A stretch of 61,315 nucleotides of DNA from a virus. This document shows positions 7,396 through 15,291 of this stretch, piece after piece (the stretch's first letter is position 1; each line of letters starts with the position of its first letter). A model generated the notes under the pieces. The model did not search any database. It was given only the letters and a program-made list of their open reading frames with translations, and was not told where the DNA came from. The stretch lies in the IMG/VR virus record IMGVR_UViG_3300020020_000031, positions 1-61,315 of that record; one strand, given 5' to 3'. The position numbers and the translations under genes are program-made.

Positions 7396-8073
7396 ATGCG
7401 AACTAAGCCGATTGTGGCGCTGGATATCGACGGGACGTTAGGCGATTACCATGGCCACTTCCTGCGGTTTGCCCAGGACTGGATCGGCAAGCTTATGCCG
7501 GACCCGGAGGAGATCAACCCAGGACTCCGCCTCCATAAGTTTATGGGGGTGAGTATCCGTACCTACCGGGAGTGTAAGTTGGCATATCGCCAAGGCGGGC
7601 TCAAGCGGTTCATGCCGTGCTACGATGGCGCGGCGGAATTGACAATTGCCATCCGGCGCGCCGGAGCGGAAGTCTGGATCTGCACGACCCGCCCGTATCT
7701 CCGGCTGGACTCCATTGACCCTGATACCAGGGAGTGGTTGCGGCGTAATGGGATCAAGTGGGACGCCATACTATACGGTGACGACAAGTATCGGGAATTG
7801 AAGCGCCAAGCCGGGCCGCGCGTAGCAGGCGTGCTCGAGGATCTCCCGGAGTTATGGCGGGAGGCGCATCGGTTGTTTCCGCATGCTTTCGTCCTCCTAC
7901 GAGACCAGCCCTATAATCGTATTGCAGGAAAAGATCCTACTATTGTATTCGGAATCAAGGACTTGGCTTATGCTCAAGAGGTCCTACTCAACTCTGTACA
8001 ACAATGGAAGAATGAGAGAGGGAGCAATGGAAAGCAAGAGCGTACTGGTACTGGGAGGCGCGTCGCCAAGTAG
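7396..8073 (+). CDS. HAD-family phosphatase
   Basis: The 225-residue protein has the HAD nucleophile motif LDIDGTLGD (residues 9-17), a threonine motif II (WICTTRP, about residue 93-99) and a late acidic motif (GVLEDLPE). It belongs to the small 5'-nucleotidase/phosphatase-like HADs often found in phages, acting on nucleotides or on DNA/RNA ends; which cannot be told from sequence. It starts two bases after the flavoprotein stop, and its last 47 bases overlap the SDR gene. Confidence 0.75.
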   Translation: MRTKPIVALDIDGTLGDYHGHFLRFAQDWIGKLMPDPEEINPGLRLHKFMGVSIRTYRECKLAYRQGGLKRFMPCYDGAAELTIAIRRAGAEVWICTTRPYLRLDSIDPDTREWLRRNGIKWDAILYGDDKYRELKRQAGPRVAGVLEDLPELWREAHRLFPHAFVLLRDQPYNRIAGKDPTIVFGIKDLAYAQEVLLNSVQQWKNERGSNGKQERTGTGRRVAK

Positions 8074-8713
8074 TATTGGCGAGGCTATCTGTTACCGCCT
8101 CGGTTGGATGGGGCATGCTGTATCTTCGCCGACAGCGGAGTACCTGGACGTGCTTGATGAGTCCGGGAATGTCCTAGAAGCCATTACCGATTGCCAACCG
8201 GAAGCCGTGGTGTACTCCGTTGGGATCAATGAGCTGGAATGGTCTTGGGCGCTCGAGCGGGATTCCTTTGACCGCATTATGGCCGTCAACGTCTGGGGAT
8301 TCATCAACGTCCTGAAGGCGCTCCAAACCACCGGCAATCCGTACTCCGTCCTGGCGATTACTTCGGACGCGGCCCGTCGACCCATGCGGGCCTCCATGGC
8401 CTATTGCGCTAGCAAGGCCGCGCTAGACCAAGTAATCCGCGTTGCGTCCCGCGAGCTAGCGGCAGAGGGTTGGCGGATCAACGGGCTCGCTCCCGGTAAG
8501 GTGGAAGGGACCGCCATGACTCGGTACGTTGACGATCGGGTGCTCCAAATCAGGGGATGGACCAAGGAGCAGGCGGAGGCGTACGAGCTAGCTTCTTCGC
8601 CTATCCGTCGCAAGCTTTGGACTACCGAGGTCGCAGCGGCTGCTTGCGATATCCTCTTGTCGGACGCCATTGGGTGGACCGGCGATATCGTCACCGTGAA
8701 TGGAGGTCGCTAA
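8027..8713 (+). CDS. Short-chain dehydrogenase/reductase
   Basis: The 228-residue protein shows the SDR glycine-rich motif (LGGASPSSIGEAI, residues 8-20), NVWG for the structural NAG-like motif, a catalytic Ser (ITSDAA) and the YxxxK pair (YCASKAA), ending with the usual TGDIVTVNGG. All catalytic residues are present, so it should be an active NAD(P)-dependent reductase. SDRs are unusual in phage genomes. Position in the flavoprotein-HAD-SDR run suggests a dedicated small-molecule or nucleotide modification. The start at 8027 follows GAGAGAGGGAGC. Confidence 0.85.
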   Translation: MESKSVLVLGGASPSSIGEAICYRLGWMGHAVSSPTAEYLDVLDESGNVLEAITDCQPEAVVYSVGINELEWSWALERDSFDRIMAVNVWGFINVLKALQTTGNPYSVLAITSDAARRPMRASMAYCASKAALDQVIRVASRELAAEGWRINGLAPGKVEGTAMTRYVDDRVLQIRGWTKEQAEAYELASSPIRRKLWTTEVAAAACDILLSDAIGWTGDIVTVNGGR

Positions 8714-8714
8714 G

Positions 8715-9080
8715 ATGGCAAAGACGGATATGCCGCCGCTCATTACCGAGTTGGGCATCAAGCCAGAGGATTGGGAGCAACTCGGGTCCCAGGCTCGTCG
8801 AGTTATCTTCAACCTTATCCCGAAGTTCGCCGTTAGCTTTGTTGAGGCCAGTCAGCATTACGGGCCGGACAACGCTAACGTCCTTGGTCCAGCCGGACAG
8901 TTCTCGGATATCTGGCGGAAGATTGGCCCGTTGCGGCGCGCGCTCTGGGATGGAGCGGAACTCGAGCGGGAGCAGCCGGATGAGATCTGCTTCGATCTCA
9001 TCGGACATTTGCTCTTGACTATTGACATGCTACAGCAGGGGGTTGATCGTCGTGGGAAGTCCCCAGGCACTTGGTCTTGA
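8715..9080 (+). CDS. Hypothetical protein between SDR and UDG
   Basis: The 121-residue protein is predicted mainly helical with conserved-looking Trp and aromatic positions and an acidic C-terminal half. No motif was recognised. It begins two bases after the SDR stop and overlaps the glycosylase start, so it is in the same transcript. Confidence 0.6.
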   Translation: MAKTDMPPLITELGIKPEDWEQLGSQARRVIFNLIPKFAVSFVEASQHYGPDNANVLGPAGQFSDIWRKIGPLRRALWDGAELEREQPDEICFDLIGHLLLTIDMLQQGVDRRGKSPGTWS

Positions 9081-9702
9081 GGACGTGTATGAGACTATCC
9101 GGGAGGACATCCGCTGGGATCATCTACGCCAGCCCGGAATCGTCCTGGTGAAAGGACGAGGTCAGGACGTTCCCGGATTGTGCCGAGCCATGATCGTAGG
9201 CGAAGCGCCCGGAGCCACGGAGAACACGCGGCGCCGACCGTTTTGCGGTCCCTCCGGACGAGTCCTGGATCAATTGATGGCGGTTGCCGGTCTGTATCCG
9301 GACGAGTACGATTGTAGCGACGAGGCTATTATTGCGACTTGCGCCGCCAATTGCTTCATCACCAACGTTGTCAAGTATCGCCCGCCCGGTAACCGGACGC
9401 CAAGGCCGGATGAGATTGCATGGGGGGCCGAAGCGCTACGGAAGGAATGGACCATGCTCGGCCGTCCGCGCCTCCTTGTAGCCGTGGGCGCTACGGCAAG
9501 AGCGGCCTTGGTTCCTAAGATGTTCGGGACCGTAGCGCCAGGCAAGGTGGTGGATCTAGGCTCTCAGGTAGGAGAGGGACCGTTCGTGTGGGTTCATTAC
9601 CATCCCGGTTGGGGGCTTCGTCAAGGGGACTCCGCTCGCCGGACAATGGAGCGCCAATGGGAGGAGATGGGTGCGTGGATGACTCGGATGCTCTATACCT
9701 AG
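9052..9702 (+). CDS. Uracil-DNA glycosylase, family 4/5-like
   Basis: The 216-residue protein has motif 1 GEAPGATEN, RRPFCGPSGRVLD, the strand FITNVVKYRPPGNRTP, and the late VHYHPGWGLR, which mirrors the HP(S/G) motif of the UDG superfamily. These mark a type-4/5 glycosylase that removes uracil from DNA. The typical iron-sulphur cysteines are partly present (GLCRAM, FCG). GTG at 9052 was chosen after AGCAGGGGG; TTG 9043 is an alternative. It pairs logically with dCMP deaminase, whose activity raises dUMP. Confidence 0.8.
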   Translation: MGSPQALGLEDVYETIREDIRWDHLRQPGIVLVKGRGQDVPGLCRAMIVGEAPGATENTRRRPFCGPSGRVLDQLMAVAGLYPDEYDCSDEAIIATCAANCFITNVVKYRPPGNRTPRPDEIAWGAEALRKEWTMLGRPRLLVAVGATARAALVPKMFGTVAPGKVVDLGSQVGEGPFVWVHYHPGWGLRQGDSARRTMERQWEEMGAWMTRMLYT

Positions 9703-10088
9703 AGTTTGCACGGAAGATAGGTGTTGCCAACGGTACGTGCTCTCGCCGGAATGTAGGCGCGGTCCTGGTGGCTGGAGGCCGAGTCCGGGAAACTGGTTGG
9801 AATGGGATGGAGCGTTCCTTAGACGCGCCAACCTGCATGATCGGCGCTTGCCCCCGTGGAATGCTATCTCTAGAGGAGCAGCCACGCGGTAGCGGATACT
9901 CCAACTGCATATATCTTCACGCAGAGTACAATGCGTTGGAGAACTACCGACTATCGGCCAATATCCGTAACCAGAAGGGTTGGGCTACGGGAATCCGTGT
10001 ATATACATCATCCAATCCTTGCCAAGATTGCTGCAAGTATTCCGAATGGGCAGGATCGATGCTAGTGTGGGATCCGGAGGGGTTATGA
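9675..10088 (+). CDS. Deoxycytidylate (dCMP) deaminase
   Basis: The 137-residue protein contains the zinc-dependent deaminase signature HAEYNALEN (His and catalytic Glu) and PCQDCC (the two further zinc Cys). It converts dCMP to dUMP, feeding ThyX encoded at 16506. The GTG start has a strong GGAGGAG site eight bases upstream and overlaps the UDG gene by 28 bases. Cys residues between the motifs could bind a structural zinc, as in other phage dCMP deaminases. Confidence 0.85.
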   Translation: MDDSDALYLEFARKIGVANGTCSRRNVGAVLVAGGRVRETGWNGMERSLDAPTCMIGACPRGMLSLEEQPRGSGYSNCIYLHAEYNALENYRLSANIRNQKGWATGIRVYTSSNPCQDCCKYSEWAGSMLVWDPEGL

Positions 10089-10432
10089 AGGTCTATATCG
10101 CCGGTCCCATTACCGGATACGAGGATGGCAACCGTGCAGCCTTTCGTAAGGCGGAGGCTGAGCTGATCCTGAAGGGTCACGTTCCCGTAAACCCTCACAC
10201 CGTCAAGCCTCAGCACGACGACGATTGCTATGCCAGGAAGATTGGCAGGCACTCCGCTTTGGTGGATGGGCACCACAGCGAGCATTCTTATGCCTGCCAT
10301 CTCCGGGCGGACATCATCGCTCTCCTCGACTGCGAGGCGATTACGATGTTGCCGGAGTGGACGATCTCTCGTGGCGCTACTGCCGAGTTTGCCGTAGCTA
10401 ATGCTATGGGGATGGAGGTGATTGACCTATGA
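10085..10432 (+). CDS. DUF4406/nucleoside 2-deoxyribosyltransferase-like protein
   Basis: The 115-residue protein starts KVYIAGPITG, the nucleotide-binding opening of the nucleoside 2-deoxyribosyltransferase/DUF4406 family, and ends with the matching RGATAEFAVANAMG element. A His-rich insertion lies in between (DGHHSEHSYACH). Family members bind deoxynucleosides and may salvage or sense them. It overlaps the deaminase by four bases (ATGA), which supports joint expression. Confidence 0.75.
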   Translation: MKVYIAGPITGYEDGNRAAFRKAEAELILKGHVPVNPHTVKPQHDDDCYARKIGRHSALVDGHHSEHSYACHLRADIIALLDCEAITMLPEWTISRGATAEFAVANAMGMEVIDL

Positions 10433-10608
10433 AGATCATACGGCACAACAGGAACCTTTTGGTCGAGCCGGGATTCCATTGGCTCCATTCCGGCAATGGA
10501 GGCTCTGCGGTCCTCAAGACCGACGTCTCCTGGCGCAACATATCCGGAATCATCATCGCCACGGAGTCTTCGGTGATGTTCGTCTACTTCAGACGGTCCC
10601 CAAGGTGA
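10429..10608 (+). CDS. Small protein overlapping the polymerase start
   Basis: This 59-residue reading frame begins at ATGA overlapping the previous stop and ends four bases into the polymerase GTG (GTGA at 10605). Such tight coupling at both ends argues that it is real. It looks beta-rich (repeated short hydrophobic runs such as ISGIIIAT and VMFVYF) and basic; no family was recognised. Confidence 0.6.
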   Translation: MKIIRHNRNLLVEPGFHWLHSGNGGSAVLKTDVSWRNISGIIIATESSVMFVYFRRSPR

Positions 10609-11513
10609 GAACGCCTAGCCTACATCACCATTCAACGTTCAGCTATATGGACGGCTTCGGGACTCCGGCCCAACACGTGGAACGCGCGGTGGAGTTGGAA
10701 ATGTGGGCTCTAGCTTTCACGGAGCACGGCAATGTTAGTTCCCACGTAGGGCTGGAGAAAGCTGCATTAGCGGCGGGGATCAAACCGATCTTTGGCCTTG
10801 AGGCGTATACCCACCCGGACCCGGATTCGCAATTAAAGTTCCACCTAACCCTCTTGGCGATGGACCAGACCGGCTACTCCAACCTCAACCGCGTGGTCAC
10901 GCGCTCCTGGGCGGAAGGCTTCTACTATTACCCGACCGTATCCGGGCAAATGCTAGCCGACCATCATGAGGGTTTGATCGTCCTCTCAGGATGCTCGGAC
11001 TCGCTGCTGGCCTGTAGTCTCCTTGGCGGGAAGGACATCCCTGCTAGCTTCGCCGGATTTCATAGGGCCAAGCGGTTGGCCGCTAACTTTCGCGCTCTGT
11101 TCGGGGATCGGTATTATTTGGAAGTGCAAGCATTCCCGATGTTTGATCGCGCAAAGCAGATTGCGCAAGCGTATTGGAGAATAGCCGAGCAACTCCATAT
11201 TCATATAGTGGTGACATTCGACGTCCATACGCTCCGGCCCGGTCAAGGCGAGATGCGGGCGCTCCTCCACGCGGCCGGACGTGGGACCAATACTATCGCC
11301 AAGCAACTCTCCTCCTGGGAGTATGATGTGCCGGACTCTCCGCCCCTCAGCGACGCCTACGCCATGAAGATGTTGCGGGAGTTGGGTTTCAGCAAGATGA
11401 AGGCAAGCTACATCATGGCACAGACCGCCATCGTAGCGGAGCGTTGCAATGTTACGCTCCCCAAGGCAAACAGATTCCGTTACAAGGGAACAGAGGCCAG
11501 CCTGACATGGTAA
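10605..11513 (+). CDS. dnaE: DNA polymerase III alpha subunit, PHP-domain fragment (split gene, part 1)
   Basis: The 302-residue protein is the N-terminal PHP domain of a DnaE-type polymerase. Metal ligands typical of active PHP domains are retained: LHHHST, FTEHGN, FGLEAY, FHLTLLA, LSGC and TFDVH. It ends with ERCNVTLPKANRFRYK, which in complete DnaE proteins directly precedes the palm. The coding frame then stops, and the polymerase core resumes 430 bases later in another frame. Active PHP domains can supply 3'-5' proofreading, so this may be a separate subunit that associates with the core. GTG 10605 overlaps the upstream stop. Confidence 0.85.
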   Translation: MRTPSLHHHSTFSYMDGFGTPAQHVERAVELEMWALAFTEHGNVSSHVGLEKAALAAGIKPIFGLEAYTHPDPDSQLKFHLTLLAMDQTGYSNLNRVVTRSWAEGFYYYPTVSGQMLADHHEGLIVLSGCSDSLLACSLLGGKDIPASFAGFHRAKRLAANFRALFGDRYYLEVQAFPMFDRAKQIAQAYWRIAEQLHIHIVVTFDVHTLRPGQGEMRALLHAAGRGTNTIAKQLSSWEYDVPDSPPLSDAYAMKMLRELGFSKMKASYIMAQTAIVAERCNVTLPKANRFRYKGTEASLTW

Positions 11514-12043
11514 CCATTCAAGACCTATTCCTGTGGGGAATGGACCGGGTAGTCCCGCAGTTACTGACTCCGCCGAAGGGAGTACAGATCAATCTGGGTC
11601 CGGGTAACGTCAAGAACATTCCAAATACGGTCGGGGTCGGTAGGTTGCACGAACTGAAGACGGAGATCGAGTGGGAGTTCCCGGAGCCGATCCCATTTGA
11701 AGATGGAACCGTCTCGGCCGTGCACGCCTATCACTTCATGGAGCACTTCTCCGGAGAGGATTGTCTGAAGATCCTGAGGGAGATGCAGCGAGTTCTCATC
11801 CCGGGCGGAGTTGCTTTCATCTGTACTCCGTATCCGGATACTCCGGGGTACTGGCGCGCTCTAGACCATAAGAGCGCTTGGTGCGAGGAGACTTGGAACT
11901 GGGTCTTCGAAAACCCATACTACGACGGAGGCGCTGAAGTACCATGGGAACTACGGCTACACGCTTGCTTCATCATGGGAATAGTAGAGCGCAACCGGGC
12001 GCTATTCTCTCAGCTGATCAAGAAGCATTCCTGGACCCGGTAG
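11507..12043 (+). CDS. SAM-dependent methyltransferase-like protein inserted between the polymerase parts
   Basis: The 178-residue protein has a class I methyltransferase layout: INLGPGN (motif I), PFEDGTVSAVHAYHFMEHF (the acidic/aromatic motif IV region) and EMQRVLIPGG. The C-terminal part (NPYYDGG, VVERN-like) matches a set of small actinophage methyltransferase-like proteins. Its ATG overlaps the PHP fragment stop by seven bases, and its 3' end overlaps the polymerase core by 100 bases from ATG 11944. Substrate is unknown; DNA, sugar or protein are all possible. It may have arrived as an insertion that split the polymerase gene. Confidence 0.7.
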   Translation: MVTIQDLFLWGMDRVVPQLLTPPKGVQINLGPGNVKNIPNTVGVGRLHELKTEIEWEFPEPIPFEDGTVSAVHAYHFMEHFSGEDCLKILREMQRVLIPGGVAFICTPYPDTPGYWRALDHKSAWCEETWNWVFENPYYDGGAEVPWELRLHACFIMGIVERNRALFSQLIKKHSWTR

Positions 12044-14259
12044 AGATCCTGTGGGCCTGGCTCCGAGAGGGATGGCGGTACCGCCTCCGGCAGGGGAACA
12101 CCCGCCTCAAGACCCACCAGCCGGAGTACCTGGAGCAATTGCAACAAGAGACCGAGCTAGTTATATCCAAGGACTTCGCCAGCTACTTCTTGCTGGTGTC
12201 GGATATTGTCCGCTGGGCAAAGGACCACGGGATTGCGGTCGGTCCCGGTCGCGGTAGCTCTGCGGCTAGCCTTGACTGTTATCTACTTCGCATTACCGAG
12301 CCAGATCCTCTAATGTTCCCATTGACAGACTTCACCCGCTTCATAGACCCCACCCGCGTGGATCTCCCGGACATAGACGTTGACTTTGATGACGTGCGCC
12401 GCCATGAGGTCCGGGAGTACGCGGTATCGCGGTGGGGCGAGGAGAGCGTTGCCAACATCGGAACCTTTACCAAATACAAAGGCAGGAACTCCATCACGGA
12501 CGTTGGGCGAGTATACGCGATCCCGCCCGGGCCGTTGGCAGTGGTCAAGGGAATGATCATCGAGCGCTCGGGCGGAGACTCTCGTGCGGACGCTAGTCTT
12601 GAGGACACCTTTGCTAGCTTCCCTCCGGCGGCGGAAGTCCTGGCGCTATACCCCAAGCTACAGATGGCGGTTGAGCTTGAGGGTAACTACCGGGGTATGA
12701 GTACCCATGCGGCCGGCTTGGTGATCTCCGATACGCCTATTGCTGACGTATGTGCGATGTACTCTCGTCTGGTTCATGGCCGACCAATTGCGGCCGTAGC
12801 AGTCGACAAGAAAGATGCTGAGTACCTGGGATTGATGAAGATTGATGTCCTGGGACTGACCACCATGGGCGAGATCGCAGAGATGTTGCAGCTGACCGGG
12901 ATGACGCTGGAGGAGTTGTACGCGCTCCCGTTTGACGATGAGCTTACGTTTGCCGCGTTCCAACGGGCGGACGTCATAGGCATATTCCAGTTCGAGGGGC
13001 GCGCTACCCGCCTGGTTTGCCGGGAGGTCAAGCCGGAGGACATCTATGAACTCATTCACGTCAACGCGCTCTCTCGCCCAGGTCCGTTGTTCTCCGGAAC
13101 GACTACCGAGTTCATTAACATCAAGCGCGGACTTATGGAGATCCCTCTGATCCATCCCATCCTGGATCGGATAGCGGCTCCCACGCGCGGACAGATCATC
13201 TATCAAGAGCAAGTGCTGCATTCCTTGGCGGAGTTTGGTGGATTGCCGGTCCAGCGGGTCCATGATATCCGGAAGATCATCAGCCAGAAACTGGGAGAGG
13301 CGCAGTTCAATGCCTCCTCGGAAAACTTCATAACTGGTGCAATGGAACGGAACAACGTCTCGCGCGAGGTAGCCTTCAAGGTTTGGGAGCGTGTTGTGAC
13401 CTCCGCCTCCTATGCGTTCGTCTATAGCCACTCGCTCTCGTACAGCATCATCGGGTATTGGTGTCAATGGTTCAAGCAGCATTACCCTACGGAGTTCTAC
13501 CAAGTCAAACTGGGGCGGACCTCGGACAATCAGCGACCCATACTAGTGAGGGATGCAGAACGGCACGGAGTCCGGGTCAAAGGGGTGACGCTAGGCAAGA
13601 GCGCTATTGGTTGGACGTCTCCGCGGAACGGCGAGCTAGTGGCGGGTTATGAGACCCTACCCGGAGTAGGGCCGGTCGTGGCCGCCAAGATATCCAAGAC
13701 GGAGGCGGAGCGCGGCGGATTCACTCAGGTGGAGGAGTTGTTGACGGTCCCTGGTATTGGACCCAAGACCTTGGAGAAGATGCGGCCACTTGTGAACGTG
13801 GAGGACCCATTCGGACTCCGACGCCTTGAGGAGGATATGGGCCGCGTACGCAAATGGATCCCTACGGCCGGACTGCCTACCCCGACGCATGTCTCTGATG
13901 AGCTACTGGACGTTAGTGAAATGGAGACGGTATTTCTGGGATTTGTGTTGGAGCGGAACTACCAAGACTATGTGGAGAACAAGAGAGCGCGCTACGGGAC
14001 GGAGGTCGCCGACATCATCAAGGAGATGCGGCGCCCGGACCTCAAGACGAGCGTGGTCCTACGCTGCGTAGACGATGGAGATGAAGATGTGTACGTACGG
14101 ATCAACCGCTACGATTTCCCAAATCTCAAGAGCCGTATAGACGGCATAGTGGTGGGTCGGGACATGGTCCTCGTCCGAGGTCGCAAGAGCGATAAGGTGG
14201 CAGCATTCGGAATCTCTGTGCAGACGAAGTGGCTGGTTCCCATTGATCCCAACGATTAA
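11944..14259 (+). CDS. dnaE: DNA polymerase III alpha subunit, catalytic core (split gene, part 2)
   Basis: The product contains the DnaE palm, thumb, fingers and C-terminal domains. Key sites are PGRGSSA (about 101-107), catalytic PDIDVDF (142-148), the third catalytic Asp in MKIDVLGL (about 297), a fingers segment, and a helix-hairpin-helix (VPGIGPKTLEKM) before an OB-like end. Homology to full DnaE starts near residue 29 (FLDPVEIL). ATG 11944, with GGAGG 12 bases upstream, is the only ordinary start in this frame before that point; it overlaps the methyltransferase by 100 bases. A -1 frameshift from the methyltransferase frame would also reach this frame, but no clear slippery site is seen. 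Confidence 0.85.
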   Translation: MGTTATRLLHHGNSRAQPGAILSADQEAFLDPVEILWAWLREGWRYRLRQGNTRLKTHQPEYLEQLQQETELVISKDFASYFLLVSDIVRWAKDHGIAVGPGRGSSAASLDCYLLRITEPDPLMFPLTDFTRFIDPTRVDLPDIDVDFDDVRRHEVREYAVSRWGEESVANIGTFTKYKGRNSITDVGRVYAIPPGPLAVVKGMIIERSGGDSRADASLEDTFASFPPAAEVLALYPKLQMAVELEGNYRGMSTHAAGLVISDTPIADVCAMYSRLVHGRPIAAVAVDKKDAEYLGLMKIDVLGLTTMGEIAEMLQLTGMTLEELYALPFDDELTFAAFQRADVIGIFQFEGRATRLVCREVKPEDIYELIHVNALSRPGPLFSGTTTEFINIKRGLMEIPLIHPILDRIAAPTRGQIIYQEQVLHSLAEFGGLPVQRVHDIRKIISQKLGEAQFNASSENFITGAMERNNVSREVAFKVWERVVTSASYAFVYSHSLSYSIIGYWCQWFKQHYPTEFYQVKLGRTSDNQRPILVRDAERHGVRVKGVTLGKSAIGWTSPRNGELVAGYETLPGVGPVVAAKISKTEAERGGFTQVEELLTVPGIGPKTLEKMRPLVNVEDPFGLRRLEEDMGRVRKWIPTAGLPTPTHVSDELLDVSEMETVFLGFVLERNYQDYVENKRARYGTEVADIIKEMRRPDLKTSVVLRCVDDGDEDVYVRINRYDFPNLKSRIDGIVVGRDMVLVRGRKSDKVAAFGISVQTKWLVPIDPND

Positions 14260-14456
14260 AAGAATCTTGCCTAGTACACTAGCCCCACCGCCCGGTATCG
14301 GAGAGAATCAGTTTGCTAGTCCGATTTTGCGAGGAGGGGAGAGGGATGGTCTAGGGCGAACCGGCTCAGGAACACTGATGAAAATTACAGGAGGCGAGCC
14401 CTGGAACTCGCCTCCTGTTTGCTGGAAAACTGACGAAGATCCTTTAAGGAGAAACG
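14260..14456 (+). other. Intergenic region after the polymerase
   Basis: About 200 bases without a convincing gene. It holds a GAGGAGGGGAGAGGG purine-rich stretch (14331-14345) that resembles a ribosome site but leads to no long frame, a TTTGCG element (14326-14331) without a matching -10, and the terminator hairpin listed separately. Confidence 0.6.
14388..14420 (+). terminator. Terminator hairpin after the polymerase core
   Basis: An 11-bp perfect stem CAGGAGGCGAG/CTCGCCTCCTG (14388-14398, 14407-14417) with an 8-base loop is followed by TTT. It should end the replication transcript that includes the split polymerase. Confidence 0.75.
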
Positions 14457-14825
14457 GTGGCTCCGGGAGATGCGGTGGAGGAAATGAAGCGTGCCCTACA
14501 GGGAGATCCGGATCTGCTGCCCGTATTCCGGGCGGGCGAGAATCTTACCATTCAACGCGATGTCAAGGGACAGAACGTCCTGATGGTGGTGGAGGCGCGT
14601 GACCCTTGCTCCCTCGGCCCGCATATGATGCTCCTTCGCGCTACCATGAAGACGTGGGGCGTATCGTCCTATGCAGACGGACGGGTGGCCGCGCAACGAG
14701 ATTCGATCGACCGCCTACTGAAGGAACGGGAGCAAGTCCTGAAACTTGCAATCAAGTACGGGGCGACGGAGATCATCGATCTTCTAACCGCGCCAAGAGA
14801 GGGAGCCGAAAGTGAGCAACTTTGA
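14457..14825 (+). CDS. Hypothetical protein
   Basis: The 122-residue protein starts at a GTG six bases after AAGGAGA. It has an N-terminal helix, a central strand-rich part (NLTIQRDVKGQNVLMVVEA) and a C-terminal amphipathic helix. No family was recognised. It overlaps the next gene by 14 bases. Confidence 0.6.
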   Translation: MAPGDAVEEMKRALQGDPDLLPVFRAGENLTIQRDVKGQNVLMVVEARDPCSLGPHMMLLRATMKTWGVSSYADGRVAAQRDSIDRLLKEREQVLKLAIKYGATEIIDLLTAPREGAESEQL

Positions 14826-15291
14826 CCTGCAACAGCTAGTAAAAGATGTACTGGAGAATTCGGAACTGAACGATCCGCGCGATATCGCAGCCGAGGTGTC
14901 TCGACAAACTCCATCCAAGGTTCTCCGTGAGGCTTATGAGATTGCGCTGGTGGACTACGTACGGAACGTCAGTATCAACAATACCCGATCTAACCCGATC
15001 ATTCGTGGAAGGACCCCGCGAATCAAGACGGGCTCCGCCAAGCGGATTGGGATTCGCGACTGGTGGCAGCGAGCGATGCGGGATCGGGTCTATATCGACT
15101 CCAACCAGAAGATCTGGAAGCCTCTTGGGGATTGCGGCTTTGATGACCTAATGCTGGCTGCCGACAGCCGGCGTGCCAAGGCCGATGCAATCAACGCCAA
15201 GGCTGATCAATTCGAGCGACTTGCGAATCTACTCAAAGAGTATGGTGTGGATTGCGTCTCCGAGCTTCCTCGTGAGGCCATCGATGCCTAA
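14812..15291 (+). CDS. Conserved actinophage-type hypothetical protein
   Basis: The 159-residue protein begins at GTG after GAGAGGGAGCC. The centre (IRDWWQRAMRDRVYI, then GDCGFDDLMLAADSRR) and the C-terminal helix that ends in VSELPREAIDA match a protein type common in actinophage replication regions, from memory. It may bind nucleic acid, being basic and helical in its first half. Function is not established. Confidence 0.65.
   Translation: MSNFDLQQLVKDVLENSELNDPRDIAAEVSRQTPSKVLREAYEIALVDYVRNVSINNTRSNPIIRGRTPRIKTGSAKRIGIRDWWQRAMRDRVYIDSNQKIWKPLGDCGFDDLMLAADSRRAKADAINAKADQFERLANLLKEYGVDCVSELPREAIDA

Noticed and set aside
11490-12040. A self-splicing intron or intein in the polymerase gene
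   Set aside because: The insert holds a methyltransferase-like gene with overlapping starts, with no homing endonuclease, no intein splice residues and no obvious group I core.
12658-13503. Long minus-strand frame inside the polymerase core
   Set aside because: It lies opposite clear DnaE motifs, and every credible gene in the window is on the + strand.
14243-14602. Frame across the polymerase terminator
   Set aside because: It crosses the hairpin and overlaps a better gene at 14457; its composition is typical of a shadow.
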